64,000 nucleotides of DNA, from the NCBI GenBank assembly GCA_029582165.1, contig CM055875.1:9615203-9679202 (forward strand), in the 5' to 3' direction. Source of the stretch: Portulaca oleracea. Its lineage: Eukaryota > Streptophyta > Magnoliopsida > Caryophyllales > Portulacaceae. Shown in pieces: positions 1 through 11,142 of this stretch. The notes beneath the pieces were generated by a model. It ran no database searches. It was not told where the DNA came from and worked only from the letters and a program-made list of their open reading frames with translations. Both the position numbers and the translations under genes were made by a program. Within the stretch, counting starts at the first letter, position 1. The number at the start of each line of letters is the position of its first letter.

Positions 1-1299
1 TGAAGGTGCTTCATATGGTACGTCTAGCTCACTTTCAAGAAGGGGTGAACGTTTTGATTTTAAAGTTGAAATACCTGAATTTGATGGTAGTTTAGATCCG
101 GAGGTATTTCTTGATTGGATTCAAACGGTTGAACGTGTTTGATTTGAAAGAAGTTAATGATGAGCTAAAAGTGAAGTATGTGGCCTTGAAGTTGAGAAAG
201 CATGCTAGTATTTGGTGGACTAACTTGCAAAAGAAACGCCAAGCAAAGGGGAAAGACAAGATTCGTTCTTGGGAAAAGATGAAGTCCAAATTGCAAGGCA
301 AATTCCTTCCCCAATCATACGTCCAAGACAATTATGTCAAGCTTCAAAAGCTAGTTCAAGGGACCAAATCGGTGGAAGAGTACACTAAAGAGTTTGAACA
401 TCTCCTTTGGCGTTGTGATTTGAAGGAGAATGAGCCACAAGTTTTGGTACGTTTTCTAATTGGTTTAAATGATTGGGTACGTAATGTTGTTGAGTTACAT
501 TCTTATCAATCATTGGATGAATTAAGTACTTTGGCCTTGAAAGTAGAAAGGCAAAGGAAAGAAAGGGGAAAAGATACCATGAGAACGTACCCTACACAAT
601 CCAAACCTTATACCACACGTCCACCTACCCAAACACAATACAAAACTCCACAAAATCAGCCCGCATCCTCCCAAAAACCCTACGGCAAAACCCCACAAAA
701 TCAGCCACAAAATCCCCCATCTAAACCCCACGTCCAAGAATCAAGGACATTGCCTCCAAGAATATGTTTTAGGTGCCAAGGGTTGGGTCATATTGCATCC
801 GAATGTCCTAACAAACATGTAGTTTCTCTTGTTGAATATCAAAGTGCTTTATATGTTGAACCAAGTTGCCATGAAAGTGAGTATGAAGAAGAGCAACTTG
901 AGGAGGATGACGTTTGTGAAGAGGAAAATGTAGAAGAAGCGGATGATGGAGAATTACTTGTGTTGAGAAGGGCATTAAGCGTGGCTTCTACACCAAACGA
1001 ATTGGAGCAACGTGAAACTATCTTCCATACTAGATGTACGGTTCAAGGGAAGGTATGTTCACTCATTATTGATGGTGGTAGTTGTACTAATGCGGCTTCT
1101 ACTATAATGGTTGAAAAATTGAAGTTGGAAGTAAGTTCTCATCCCTCTCCTTACAATATACAATGGTTGAGTCATGGGAAGGGCATAAAGATTGATAAAC
1201 GTGTGCTTATATCTTTATCCATTGGGAAGAGTTATAAAGATCAAATATGGTGTGATGTAGTACCAATGGATGCTTGTCATATTTTGCTTGGGAGACCTT
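1..1299 (+). pseudogene. gag-protease fragment of a CRM-type Ty3/gypsy element (left-truncated by the window)
   Basis: This encodes the capsid/nucleocapsid part of an autonomous CRM-like polyprotein plus the start of the protease. The retrotransposon gag core is visible ([25 protein letters not shown]), followed by a Pro/Gln-rich spacer, a CX2CX4HX4C zinc knuckle ([14 protein letters not shown], about 760-800), an acidic stretch, and the aspartic protease site [13 protein letters not shown] near 1065-1100. A small deletion near 138-145 shifts frame, so the first ~140 bases read in another frame. The coding match stops abruptly at HILLGRP, where an LTR begins at 1300, so RT, RNase H and integrase are missing. 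It is a diverged relative of the copies at 11394 and 16924 (for example FLDWIQTVERV against [11 protein letters not shown]). Confidence 0.88.
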
Positions 1300-1764
1300 T
1301 GATGTATATTTTCCTAGCTATATCCATCAAGGTCTAGCTACAAGGACCTTAATCCAGTTTGAAGCTACAAGTGTCGTCTTGGGTTTATCAAGGTAGAAGG
1401 CGTAAAGGACCTTGAAGGTACTTTAAGCTTAGTCCTCACACTTCTAAGCTTATATGGAGTTACTCTCACATTTGGAGGACATCAAATGAGCTTAAATCAT
1501 TCTCAAGTCCTTATTGAAAAGTCATCTCTCACGGCAGCAAAAGACTCCATCAAGTACAGTTCGATATTTTGCTCTATAATTCTAGATCCATACATCTATT
1601 GAGGAAATCATCTAAAGACATATTGGAGACTTTCAATAAGCTTTCTAATAGTTTTTGAATCATTGAAAACGGACAAGTATTGAAGGAGTTATAGCAATTT
1701 CTTTCTAGAGTTGTATTTTAGAGTTTATGATGTCATAAATAGGATATATGATGTAATAGTTGAT
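1300..1764 (+). repeat. B1 5' LTR, first part
   Basis: It begins TGATGTATAT, the same end as the 3' LTR at 35621, and is interrupted at 1764 by element G. The LTR resumes at 8183 after a TTGAT duplication (1760-1764 and 8183-8187). Confidence 0.9.
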
Positions 1765-2836
1765 TGATGCATAATGGGACCAAGGGATGATCTCATTACA
1801 CAATATCTAAGGATCTTTAAAAACGAAGATAGGAATCTCCCTTCTCAAAGTTCTAAAGAACCAAAAATGGAATGGAAATGGATGAAAAGGATGGAAAGAA
1901 CTATGAAAGATGATTACCAAATGAATAGAAAAGATGAACGAATGAATATGGATGAATGTAGGAATGTTGAAAACGAATGGAATTACACTTTAGATGTGTA
2001 AATGAAAGATAGAAACAATGAAAATGCAATCGAAAGAATTCTAATGAATCAAACGAAACTCACTAGAATGATAGAATGATAATGGCTTTTTGAAGAATCT
2101 TGTAGGATACAGCCACACCACTTTCAAGAATGCTTCAAATCCTTCCTATCACCACCAAGGACGCCAACCTTGGATAGAAGAAGGGGATAGTTTTCGTCCT
2201 CCCTCAAGAGAAACGAAGAGACTAGCACAAAGCTAGAGAGAACAACACATCATGTGTTTGATTTGTATTTGATATGAGATGTAATGAATGAATACAATGG
2301 CACCCTAGAGGGTCTATTTATACTACTCTAGGACCCCTTGGACGTGTACCTAGGGTTCAAGAAACCAAGAATCAACTATTACATCATATATCCTATTTAT
2401 GACTTCATAAACTCTAAAATACAACTCTAGAAAGAAATTGCTTTAACTCCTTCAATACTTGTCCGTTTTCAATGATTCAAAAACCATTAGAAAGCTTATT
2501 GAAAGATCTCCAATCTGTCTTCAGATGATTTCCTCAATAGACGTATGGATCTAGAATTATAGAGCAAAATATCGAACTGTACTTGATGGAGTCTTTTGCT
2601 CCCGTGAGAGATGACTTTTCAATAAGGACTTGAGAATGATTTGAGCTCATTTGATGTCCTCCAAATGTGAGAGTAACTCCATATAAGCTTAGAAGTGTGA
2701 GGACTAAGCTTAGAGTACCTTCAAGGTCCTTTACGCCTTCTACCTTGATAAACCCAAGACGACACTTGTAGCTTCAAACTGGATTAAGGTCCTTGTAGCT
2801 AGACCTTGATGGATATAGCTAGGCAAATATACATCA
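1765..2836 (-). repeat. G 3' LTR (LTR1)
   Basis: It runs from TGATGCATAATGG (3' end of the LTR on the minus strand) to TATACATCA. It is about 20 bp shorter than LTR2 and LTR3 because of a small deletion near 1979, where a segment present at 6205-6227 is missing. Confidence 0.9.
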
Positions 2837-2848
2837 TTCTCCCCCGGT
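2837..2848 (-). promoter_or_regulatory. G polypurine tract
   Basis: On the minus strand the sequence AACCGGGGGAGAA abuts the LTR start. It is the plus-strand primer for reverse transcription, identical in B1 (35610), F (25517) and, apart from its upstream flank, E (10153). Confidence 0.85.
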
Positions 2849-2948
2849 TGAAAAAGTTTGTCCTCAAACTTAGACAAAAATTCTTCTAAACCAGTACATA
2901 ACACTTCTTCTTCCTTGTTTTCCTTCCTTCTTTATAAGATGTCTTCCC

Positions 2949-5708
2949 TTATGTGTTATTGACATCACTTCTCTTGTTCCTTCTTATGAGTTTACAACTT
3001 CTCTTCTTGAATGCCTTGAAATCATCATAGATTCCTTTGATGCTTGACTTGAACTTCCACTTTCTTCCAAATTTTCTCATGACTAATCCAATGACATCAT
3101 GGAACTTCAAATCTCGTTTCTTCATAGAGAATGTAGAAACCTCATATAACTTCTCAACTTCAAAGTATAGATTCACAAGCTTGTAACTCATGATGAAGAA
3201 AATAGTAAGACTTCCTTGAATCCATGGTACTTCAACCTTAGAATTCAAGCTTTCATCTCCATATAGTATAGAAGGATTGCAAATATCACAACATTGTAAC
3301 GTTTGCTCAATGTCAACGATCATGCTAGGCCAGAAATAATACTCCATCTTGTAATATTTGAGAAGACCCAAATGATCAAAAGAACTTCCATGTACTTCCA
3401 TGATTAAGAAGTCACGAATTCCACTTGGAATACACAATTGATTCCCTTTGAAAAGAAATCCATGAGTAATATGAAAGGGTTGTTGATGATGCTTCACATA
3501 CCTTGAATACTTCTTTAAAATCATCATCATCTTCATATAACTCCTTGATATATCCAAGCTCGAGTAATTTTGAATCAAACATGTATCTCCTCGTTAGAAA
3601 ACTTCCTTTAGTCAAAGGACTTGCTTCCTCCAAGTGACTTGATTTTGATGAACGAATCAAGTACTTCATCTCAAAATGTAATGATGGCTTGATCTCTTTA
3701 TCATTTGAAGCATACTCCAATACTTTGTAAGAATCACAAAGCTTAAGGATGAATCCTCCATGATAATAATCCTTTTGCTCAAATATCCTCATGATAACAA
3801 CAAGTATGAATGCAAAGCCATAAGCATGAAGCTTCTCCTTTTCTCCAATTAGTATATCACCAAAATAATCCATGGGACAACTTCCTTGAGATAGGACTTC
3901 ACCTTTCTCAACTCCATTTGTAATGAACAAATATGATGCGAGAATAGGAAATAAAAGAATACGATGATCTTTAGCATCCTTTAAAAGACATAGTACCTCA
4001 AGTATAGATGCAAGTATGGATCCTTCTTGAATAGTTCCTTTCTTCCTTTTGTCCACTTGAATTACTCCATTTGATGAGATATGTTGAGATAGCTCATTCT
4101 TGGACGAGAGGTAAGGACAATTCTCCAAGTACTTCTCCAATTCTCCTTGTGGCTTCTCATGCTTCGTCATGATCAAGACTAACTCCAAAGGATTTACATG
4201 CTCCTTTCTACCTCTACGACTTACAAAAATGTTATCAAAGTATACAAATACAATCTCTTTACATTGCAATGGTACATACTCTTTCAAAATATGTTGTATA
4301 CTATGAGAACCAAAACCGTTGATGTAGTTATCCACGAATTGAGTTTGATCCCAAAGAGATAAGTGAGAGAGGTCACTTGTCGATGGTGCTTGTCTTTCAT
4401 CCAAATATTCACAAATGAGAACAAGTGGTGGCATAGGATCTTGATCTTTTATAGGCTCACGGTTTCCAACCTCCATTTGTGTAAGAATGAGACTCCTTGG
4501 TTCTTCGAATTCATGATACTTATTCTCCATAAGTGTCATAAGAATGCTTTGACCCTCCTTGAGCCGTGAAACACAAGGTGGTAATAAAGGACGCCTCTTG
4601 GAGCTTGATACTCCTATCATACAACTTTGTTTCTTCCAACAAAGTATTACAAGAATCCGTAGAAGTAATATTACAATACAATGAATCTTTGCAAATATTG
4701 TAAAAACAAAGACTTACTAAACTTCTTGGATCAAAATGAATGTCCTTGTCATGAAGTGAATGACCGTGTGAATAGTTCTCCATTTGCAATGTTTGGACCC
4801 TTGTTGTAGTAAGGCCAATATCATTGCCATGGTCCTTATCAATGCCAATGCTAGATGGCACTACTTTCTCCTTCTTGGAACAATGAACACATCTTATCAC
4901 GTTGCTCTTCTTCATTCACGTCTTCCTCCTCATACAATGGGTTGACATATACTCGAAACTCATCATTATTCTCCTCATACAAGGGATTGTCATACACCTT
5001 AAACTCTTCTTTAGGCATACTACAAACTACATTAGCTTCCTCATTCATGCCAAGGTTATCACATACTTCATGAGCATCCTCATACACGTCAAATACATCA
5101 AATGATTCACTTTCAAATTCTAGTTGCTCATAGGATGACGTTTGACTTGCACTTACAACATGATCAAAACTTTGGCAAGATAGACTTGTACTTTGCTCAA
5201 TGATTTCCTCGTCTTGGACAATGGGAATGGGAAGGTTTATGGGCTGTTTTGAGGAGCTTTGGGTAGTAGGTGTGAGGTGGGATGGGGGCTGATTTTGTGG
5301 AGTTCGTGTGTGTGTACGGGTTTTGTCCAAGAGTTCTTTACTCTTTACTTGAAGTTCAACATCAAGAGCTAAAGAACTTAACTCTTCCAAGTTTGTGAAA
5401 GGTTGATTTACAACAACACGTCGAATGTAATCATTAAGACCAAGGAAGTAACATACCACAACTCGTTGATCATCCTCCTCAAGAGCGTATTTCCATAATA
5501 GCCGCCTGAATTCTATTGTATATTCGACCACATCCTTGCTCCCTTGCTTCATTCTTTCAAGCTTGTTGATGTAGTCACGTGAACAAGCGCTTCTTGATCC
5601 CTTTTGAAGAATCCCAAATTCTTCCATTTGTTTGGTGAGATCATCAATTTGTTGCTCCAAGCGTTGTAATTCACGTTGAGAACTCATGCTAGATCTTTTG
5701 CAAGCCAT
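2949..5708 (-). pseudogene. G: degraded gag-pol-like polyprotein (noa family)
   Basis: Reading starts at the ATG ending at 5708 (MACKRSSMSSQREL). The visible order is: a coiled-coil-like N terminus; a reduced gag core (YTIEFRRLLWKYAL, LNDYIRRVVV); a Pro-rich spacer; an acidic linker with two NPLYEE repeats; a protease-RT linker relic (SLVSLCFYNICKDSLYCNI); an RT relic with VYFDNIF (near 4225-4250) in place of YFDD; a zinc-binding-like integrase N terminus (KGNQLCIP, YYFWPSMI); and the basic tail IKGIYDDFKAFKKR. Compared with B1 it has at least three frameshifts (around 4870, 4570 and 3480), so it is a pseudogene. Protease, RT and integrase catalytic residues are already absent from the family consensus. 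It cannot replicate itself. Confidence 0.82.
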
Positions 5709-5972
5709 AGAATATGAATCTTGATACAAAAGTATCACAAGAAACTTGCAAAGCAATGGGGTTAGATTGTAGGGACGAGAGGGGGGGTGTGTTTAGGTGC
5801 GGATTGTGTTTGGGCAATGGGTTTTTTGTGGAGCTAATGGTTCTTTATGAATTCTTGATGAGTTCTTGGAAGAACTCTAGGGTGGCGTGTGATGGAGAGA
5901 TGATAGGAACGTTTTTGTGATGGAAAGATTTGTAGAAGGATGGTTCAAGAACTAAGAGAATCAAACTCCTAA
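5709..5972 (-). other. G untranslated leader with shared repeat module
   Basis: This non-coding stretch lies between primer site and start codon. Around 5819-5878 it holds the near-palindrome AGTTCTTCCAAGAAC followed by CATCAAGAAYT-type repeats and an AGCTCCACAAAAAACCC block. All elements here with a preserved leader share this block. Confidence 0.75.
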
Positions 5973-5984
5973 GCTCTGATACCA
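5973..5984 (-). promoter_or_regulatory. G primer-binding site (initiator Met tRNA)
   Basis: The minus strand reads TGGTATCAGAGC, the complement of the 3' end of plant initiator Met tRNA. It lies 4 bp from the LTR. Confidence 0.9.
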
Positions 5985-5988
5985 AATT

Positions 5989-7080
5989 TATGCATAATGG
6001 GACCAAGGGATGATCTCATTACACAATATCTAAGGATCTTTAAAAACGAAGATAGGAATCTCCCTTCTCAAAGTTCTAAAGAACCAAAAATGGAATGGAA
6101 ATGGATGAAAAGGATGGAAAGAACTATGAAAGATGATTACCAAATGAATAGAAAAGATGAACGAATGAATATGGATGAATGTAGGAATGTTGAAAACGAA
6201 TGGATTGATGAATCTATCTTATGATTTAGCACTTTAGATGTGTAAATGAAAGATAGAAACAATGAAAATGCAATCGAAAGAATTCTAATGAATCAAACGA
6301 AACTCACTAGAATGATAGAATGATAATGGCTTTTTGAAGAATCTTGGAGGATACAGCCACACCACCTTCAAGAATGCTTCAAATCCTTCCTATCACCACC
6401 AAGGACGCCAACCTTGGATAGAAGAAGGGGATAGTTTTCATCCTCCCTCAAGAGAAACGAAGAGACTAGCACAAAGCTAGAGAGAACAACACATCATGTG
6501 TTTGATTTGTATTTGATATGAGATGTAATGAATGAATACAATGGCACCCTAGAGGGTCTATTTATACTACTCTAGGACCCCTTGGACGTGTACCTAGGGT
6601 TCAAGAAACCAAGAATCAACTATTACATCATATATCCTATTTATGACATCATAAACTCTAAAATACAACTCTAGAAAGAAATTGCTATAACTCCTTCAAT
6701 ACTTGTCCGTTTTCAATGATTCAAAAACCATTAGAAAGCTTATTGAAAGATCTCCAATCTGTCTTCAGATGATTTCCTCAATAGACATATGGATCTAGAA
6801 TTATAGAGCAAAATATCGAACTGTACTTGATGGAGTCCTTTGCTGCCGTGAGAGATGACTTTTCAATAAGGACTTGAGAATGATTTAAGCTCATTTGATG
6901 TGCTCCAAATGTGAGAGTAACTCCATATAAGCTTAGAAGTGTGAGGACTAAGCTTAAAGTACCTTCAAGGTCCTTTACGCCTTCTACCTTGATAAACCCA
7001 AGACGACACTTGTAGCTTCAAACTGGATTAAGGTCCTTGTAGCTAGACCTTGATGGATATAGCTAGGCAAATATACATCA
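5989..7080 (-). repeat. G 5' LTR (LTR2)
   Basis: This is nearly the same sequence as LTR1. The 3' terminus has lost one base (TATGCATAATGG instead of TGATGCATAATGG at the junction with the primer site). Confidence 0.9.
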
Positions 7081-7089
7081 TACCAAATT
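7081..7089 (-). other. 9-bp primer-site remnant between two LTRs
   Basis: TACCAAATT is the piece of the primer site and spacer normally found next to the LTR (compare 5980-5988). It is all that remains of a deleted internal region of about 3.1 kb. Confidence 0.8.
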
Positions 7090-8182
7090 TGATGCTTAAT
7101 GGATCAATACAAATCCATTATACACGAAATGCTAAGGATCTTTAAAAACGAAGATAGGAATCTCCTTTCTCAAAGTTCCAAAGAACCAAAAATGGAATTG
7201 AAATGGATGAAAAGGATGGAAAGAACTATGAAAGAGGATTACCAAATGAATAGAAAAGATGAACGAATGAATATGGATGAATGTAGGAATGTTGAAAACG
7301 AATGGATTGATGAATCTATCTTATGATTTAGCACTTTAGATGTGTAAATGAAAGATAGAAACAATGAAAATGCAATCGAAAGAATTCTAATGAATCAAAC
7401 GAAACTCACTAGAATGATAGAATGATAATGGCTTTTTGAAGAATCTTGGAGGATACAGTCACACCACCTTCAAGAATGCTTCAAATACTTCCTATCACCA
7501 CCAAGGACGCCAACCTTGGATAGAAGAAGGGGATAGTTTTCGTCCTCCCTCAAGAGAAACGAAGAGACTAGCACAAAGCTAGACAGAACAACAAATCATG
7601 TGTTTGATTTATATTTGATATGAGATATAATGAATGAATACAATGGCACCCTAGAGGGTCTATTTATACTACTCTAGGACCCCTTGGACGTGTACCTAGG
7701 GTTCAAGAAACCAAGAATCAACTATTACATCATATATCCTATTTATGACATCATAAACTCTAAAATACAACTCTAGAAAGAAATTGCTATAACTCCTTCA
7801 ATACTTGTCCGTTTTCAATGATTCAAAAACCATTAGAAAGCTTATTAAAAGATCTCCAATCTGTCTTTAGATGATTTCCTCAATAGATGTATGGATCTAG
7901 AATTATAGAGCAAAATATCGAACTGTACTTGATGGAATCTTTTGCTGCAGTGAGAGATGACTTTTCAATAAGGACTTGAGAATGATTTAAGCTCATTTTA
8001 TGTCCTCCAAATGTGAGAGTAACTTCATATAAGCTTAGAAGTGTGAGGACTAAGCTTAAAGTACCTTCCAGGTCCTTTACGCCTTCTACCTTGATAAACC
8101 CAAGACGACACTTGTAGCTTCAAACTGGATTAAGGTCCTTGTAGCTAGACCTTGATGGATATAGCTAGGCAAATATACATCA
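7090..8182 (-). repeat. G LTR3 with an E-type U5 end (chimeric LTR)
   Basis: The body matches LTR1 and LTR2, but the first ~45 bp (7095-7140: ATGGATCAATACAAATCC onward) match the outer end of the element E LTRs at 9118 and 31732 instead. The switch back to G-type sequence occurs at about 7142. Confidence 0.88.
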
Positions 8183-8811
8183 TTGATTCTTGGTTTCTTG
8201 AACCCTAGGTACACGTCCAACGGGTCCTAGAGTAGTATAAATAGACCCTCTAGGGTGCCATTGTATTCATTCATTACATCTCATATCAAATACATATCAA
8301 ACACATGATGTGTTGTTCTCTCTAGCTTTGTGCTAGTCTCTTCGTTTCTCTTGAGGGAGGACGAAAACTATCCCCTTCTTCTATCAAAGGTTGGCGTCCT
8401 TGGTGGTGATAGGAAGGATTTGAAGCATTCTTGAAGGTGGTGTGGCTGTATCCTCCAAGATTCTTCAAAGAGCCATTATCATTCTATCATTCTAGTGAGT
8501 TTCGTTTGATTCATTAGAATTCTTTCAATTGCATTTTCATTGTTTCTATCTTTCATTTACACATCTAAAGTGCTAAATCATAAGATAGATTCATCAATCC
8601 ATTCGTTTTCAACATTCCTACATTCGTTCATCCATTCGTTCATCATTTCCATTCATTTGGTAACCATCTTTCATAGTTCTTTCCATCTTTTTCATCCATT
8701 TCTATTCCATTTTTGGTTCTTTGGAACTTTGAGAAGGGAGATTCCTATCTTCGTTTTTAAAGATCCTTAGATTGTGTGTAAAGTGATCAACCCTTGGTCC
8801 ATTATGCATCA
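8183..8811 (+). repeat. B1 5' LTR, second part
   Basis: It continues 1764 after the duplicated TTGAT and ends CATTATGCATCA. Combined LTR length is about 1.09 kb, matching the 3' LTR. The U5-like part contains degenerate ATTCATTC/CATCC repeats that open short meaningless frames. Confidence 0.9.
8236..8243 (+). promoter_or_regulatory. TATA box of the B1 5' LTR
   Basis: TATAAATA is followed by GACCCTCTAGGGTGCC, an inverted repeat near the expected transcription start. The same arrangement is present in F, G, E and the solo LTR at 27022. Confidence 0.7.
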
Positions 8812-8815
8812 AAAT

Positions 8816-8827
8816 TGGTATCAGAGC
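8816..8827 (+). promoter_or_regulatory. B1 primer-binding site (initiator Met tRNA)
   Basis: TGGTATCAGAGC lies 4 bp after the LTR end. Confidence 0.92.
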
Positions 8828-9091
8828 TTAGGAGTTTGATTCTCTTAGTTCTTGAACCATCTTTCTACAAAACTTTCTATCACAAAAACGTTCCTACCAT
8901 CTCTCCATCACACGCCATCCATTAGTTCTTCCAAGAACTCATCAAGAATTCATCAAGAATTCATAAAGAACCATTAGCTCCACAAAAAACCCATAGCCCA
9001 AACACAATCCAAACCCAAACACAACCCCCCTCTCATCCCCACGTGCTAACCCCAAACCCATGAGTTTCTTGTGATCTTTTTTGTATATTCT
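8828..9091 (+). other. B1 untranslated leader
   Basis: This is C/A-rich non-coding leader. At 8925-8990 it carries AGTTCTTCCAAGAACT, two CATCAAGAATT repeats and a GCTCCACAAAAAACCC block, matching the leaders of the A family. It is a candidate packaging or dimerisation signal (inference). Confidence 0.7.
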
Positions 9092-9117
9092 ATGGCTTAC
9101 AAAAGATCTAGCATGAG
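9092..9117 (+). pseudogene. B1 polyprotein, first eight codons (separated from the rest by E)
   Basis: The ATG at 9092 begins MAYKRSSM, homologous to MACKRSSM in G. The frame is interrupted at 9117 by element E and resumes at 32772 after the ATGAG duplication. Confidence 0.8.
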
Positions 9118-10152
9118 TGATGCATAATGGATCAATACAAATCCATTATACACGAAATGCTAAGGATCTTTCCACAAGTGAAAACTTGCAATAGTTGAAT
9201 TTCTCAAAAACTAGTTTCAAACGAAAGAATGGGATGAATTAGATTGAAAATGGACGAATGGAAAAGGATAAACGAGAGTTCTAAATGTGATGAATTGAAT
9301 GACAATCAAAAGAATCAAAACAATGGCAAAAACGTACCAATTGTAAAAGAACTCGTTGAATTGACGTAGAAACTTGATAGATTTTGGCAATGGAAATCTC
9401 CTTGATTGATACAGACACACCACAATCAATTTGATATCCAACTCCTCCTTTGCACCATCCAAGATTGCTCCCTCTTGGAATAGAAGAGAAGATTCAAAGG
9501 ATTCTCCCTCAAGAGAACCAGATTCTAACACAAAGGTTAGACAGAAAACAAAGCATAAGCTCTTGTTTGATTATGTGTTTAATATTGAATGTGAATGAAT
9601 ACAAAGGCACCCTAGGGGGTTTATTTATACTACTCCAAGACCCCCTTGGACGTGCACTTAGGGTTCAAGAAACCAAGAATCAACTATTACATCATATATC
9701 CTATTTATGACATCATAAAACTCTAAAATACAACTCTAGAAAGAAATTGCTATAACTCCTACAATACTTGTCCGTTTTCAATGATTCAAAAACCATTGGA
9801 AAGCTCTTTAAATGTACTCCAATCTGTCTTTTGATGACTTCCTCAATATATGCCTGGATTTAGAGTTATAGAGCAAAATATCAAACTATACACGATAAGG
9901 TCCTCCATTGCCGTGAATTCAATAAGGACTCTTATTGCCGAGAGTATTTTGAGCTCATTGATGACTTCCATATATGAGAGTAACTCCATGTAAGCTAGAA
10001 TAACATCAAGGTCCTTCATGCTTGCTTCCTTGATGTATAGAGCTTAATAAACCATTGTAATTGATGATGTCGTTGATGTCTTTTGTAACTTGAAGCTAGA
10101 TCAAGGTCCTCTTAGCTAACCTTGATGTATATAGCTAGGCTATTATGCATCA
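9118..10152 (-). repeat. E 3' LTR
   Basis: It starts with TGATGCATAATGG and ends TATTATGCATCA on the + strand. It is nearly identical to 31732-32766. Confidence 0.93.
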
Positions 10153-10165
10153 TTCTCCCCCGGTT
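10153..10165 (-). promoter_or_regulatory. E polypurine tract
   Basis: AACCGGGGGAGAA on the minus strand, directly beside the LTR. Confidence 0.85.
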
Positions 10166-10333
10166 AAAAAAGTTTGTCCTCAAACTTTAGACAAGACTTT
10201 CTTTAAAAAAAAACACCATATAACTTCAATCACAAAACTTCTTTGATTCGTACTCACAAGTGATCATATAAACTTCTTCTTCAAAGCCCTTCTTCCTTCT
10301 TTGTAAGATGTCTTTCCATATGTGTTGTTCCCG
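10166..10333 (-). pseudogene. E polyprotein, C-terminal tail
   Basis: The minus strand from 10333 reads NNTYGKTSYKEG, which continues the KKQVDG end found at 21970 on the far side of A-alpha. The corresponding join is intact in B1 (QVDGNNTFGKTSYK near 35505-35550). It is a short basic C terminus with no recognised fold. Confidence 0.65.
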
Positions 10334-10481
10334 TGATGCATATCATACTTCAATGCATCAAGAGGAAGCCCTAAAGGACCTTACCCGCCTGTTACAAATT
10401 GTTTCAAGTGGTTTCTCACATGACATCGCGAATATTTCCAAAACTAAGGGACTTTTGAGTTCCTTATCTCAAGAGTCTTGA
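10334..10481 (+). repeat. A-alpha 5' LTR, first part
   Basis: It matches 21243-21390 of the 3' LTR, up to the stop codon that ends the pol frame there. The A-beta insertion follows with CTTGA duplicated. Confidence 0.92.
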
Positions 10482-11127
10482 TGATGCATATCATCCTTCA
10501 ATGCATCAGAAGGAAGCCCTAAAGGACCTTACCAGTCTGCTACAGATTGTTTCAAGTGGTTATGTTACGAATATCTCTAAAGCTAAGGGACTTTTGAGCT
10601 CTTTATCTCAAGAGTCTTTGTTGTAATAAAGGGCCTTTGTTGTAAGTGTTTTGTAAAGGGCCTTGTCGGGTAGTGTCGCCTAAAGGGCCTTGTCAGAGTG
10701 ACGCGGCCTTGCTGGGGTGACGTTTTTAGGGAGGGGTTTTTCTATTCCTATTCCTATAAATAGACCTCTTGGGTCTCTTGTAAAGACATATTATCTCATA
10801 TTCAATAAATCAAATACAAACACAATGTGTTGTTTTCTCTCTAGTTTTGGCTAGAAAACGAATTGCCTTTGGGTTTTCGTGTGAAATCTTCTCTTCTAAT
10901 CCAAGATTGAGCATTCTTGGGTGGTGTAAAGGAGGAGTAGGAGCTCTTGAAGATTGTGGTGTGTCTGTATCAATCCGAGGAGTTTCGTAGCTCAATTCTA
11001 TCAAGTTTCCGCTGTTCAGTTCGTTGTAATGGTCCTTATCTGATTCATCTCTTGCAAGTTCTTACTTGTGTTTTTGATCCGTGTTCTTTCTTGGCATTTT
11101 GGTTGTCTTGTGATCCATTATGCATCA
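10482..11127 (+). repeat. A-beta 5' LTR
   Basis: It runs from TGATGCATATC to CATTATGCATCA. Upstream of the TATA box it has repeated AAAGGGCCTTGTC/GTCGCCT units and a GC-rich patch (GACGCGGCCTTGCTGGGG). Confidence 0.93.
10755..10762 (+). promoter_or_regulatory. TATA box of the A-beta 5' LTR
   Basis: TATAAATA is followed by the inverted repeat GACCTCTTGGGTCTC, which would lie at or just after the RNA start. All A LTRs conserve it. Confidence 0.72.
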
Positions 11128-11130
11128 ATT

Positions 11131-11142
11131 TGGTATCAGAGC
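11131..11142 (+). promoter_or_regulatory. A-beta primer-binding site
   Basis: TGGTATCAGAGC, complementary to initiator Met tRNA, 3 bp after the LTR. Confidence 0.92.

Larger units (their letters stand above)
1765..8182 (-). mobile_element. G: three-LTR non-autonomous element inserted in the B1 5' LTR
   Basis: From left to right on the + strand G is LTR (1765-2836), internal region (2837-5988), LTR (5989-7080), a 9-bp primer-site remnant (7081-7089) and a third LTR (7090-8182). All LTRs are in minus orientation. One TTGAT duplication (1760-1764 and 8183-8187) flanks the whole block, so it behaves as a single locus. The likely history is a tandem LTR-internal-LTR-internal-LTR intermediate that lost its second internal region almost completely. 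Confidence 0.9.

Noticed and set aside
522..737. Antisense frames over the gag Pro-rich spacer (Gly/Trp/Leu-rich)
   Set aside because: Shadow of the Pro/Gln-rich coding strand; no start context or conservation of its own.
8540..8770. Open frame of 76 codons, also at 36444-36674 with the same protein
   Set aside because: It lies entirely in the U5-like part of the noa LTR, in degenerate ATTCATTC repeats, and is repeated only because the LTR is repeated. No gene signal.
8816..8827. TGGTATCAGAGC as part of a tRNA gene
   Set aside because: Only the 12-nt complement of the tRNA 3' end is present, always 3-4 bp from an LTR; no tRNA body or promoter boxes.
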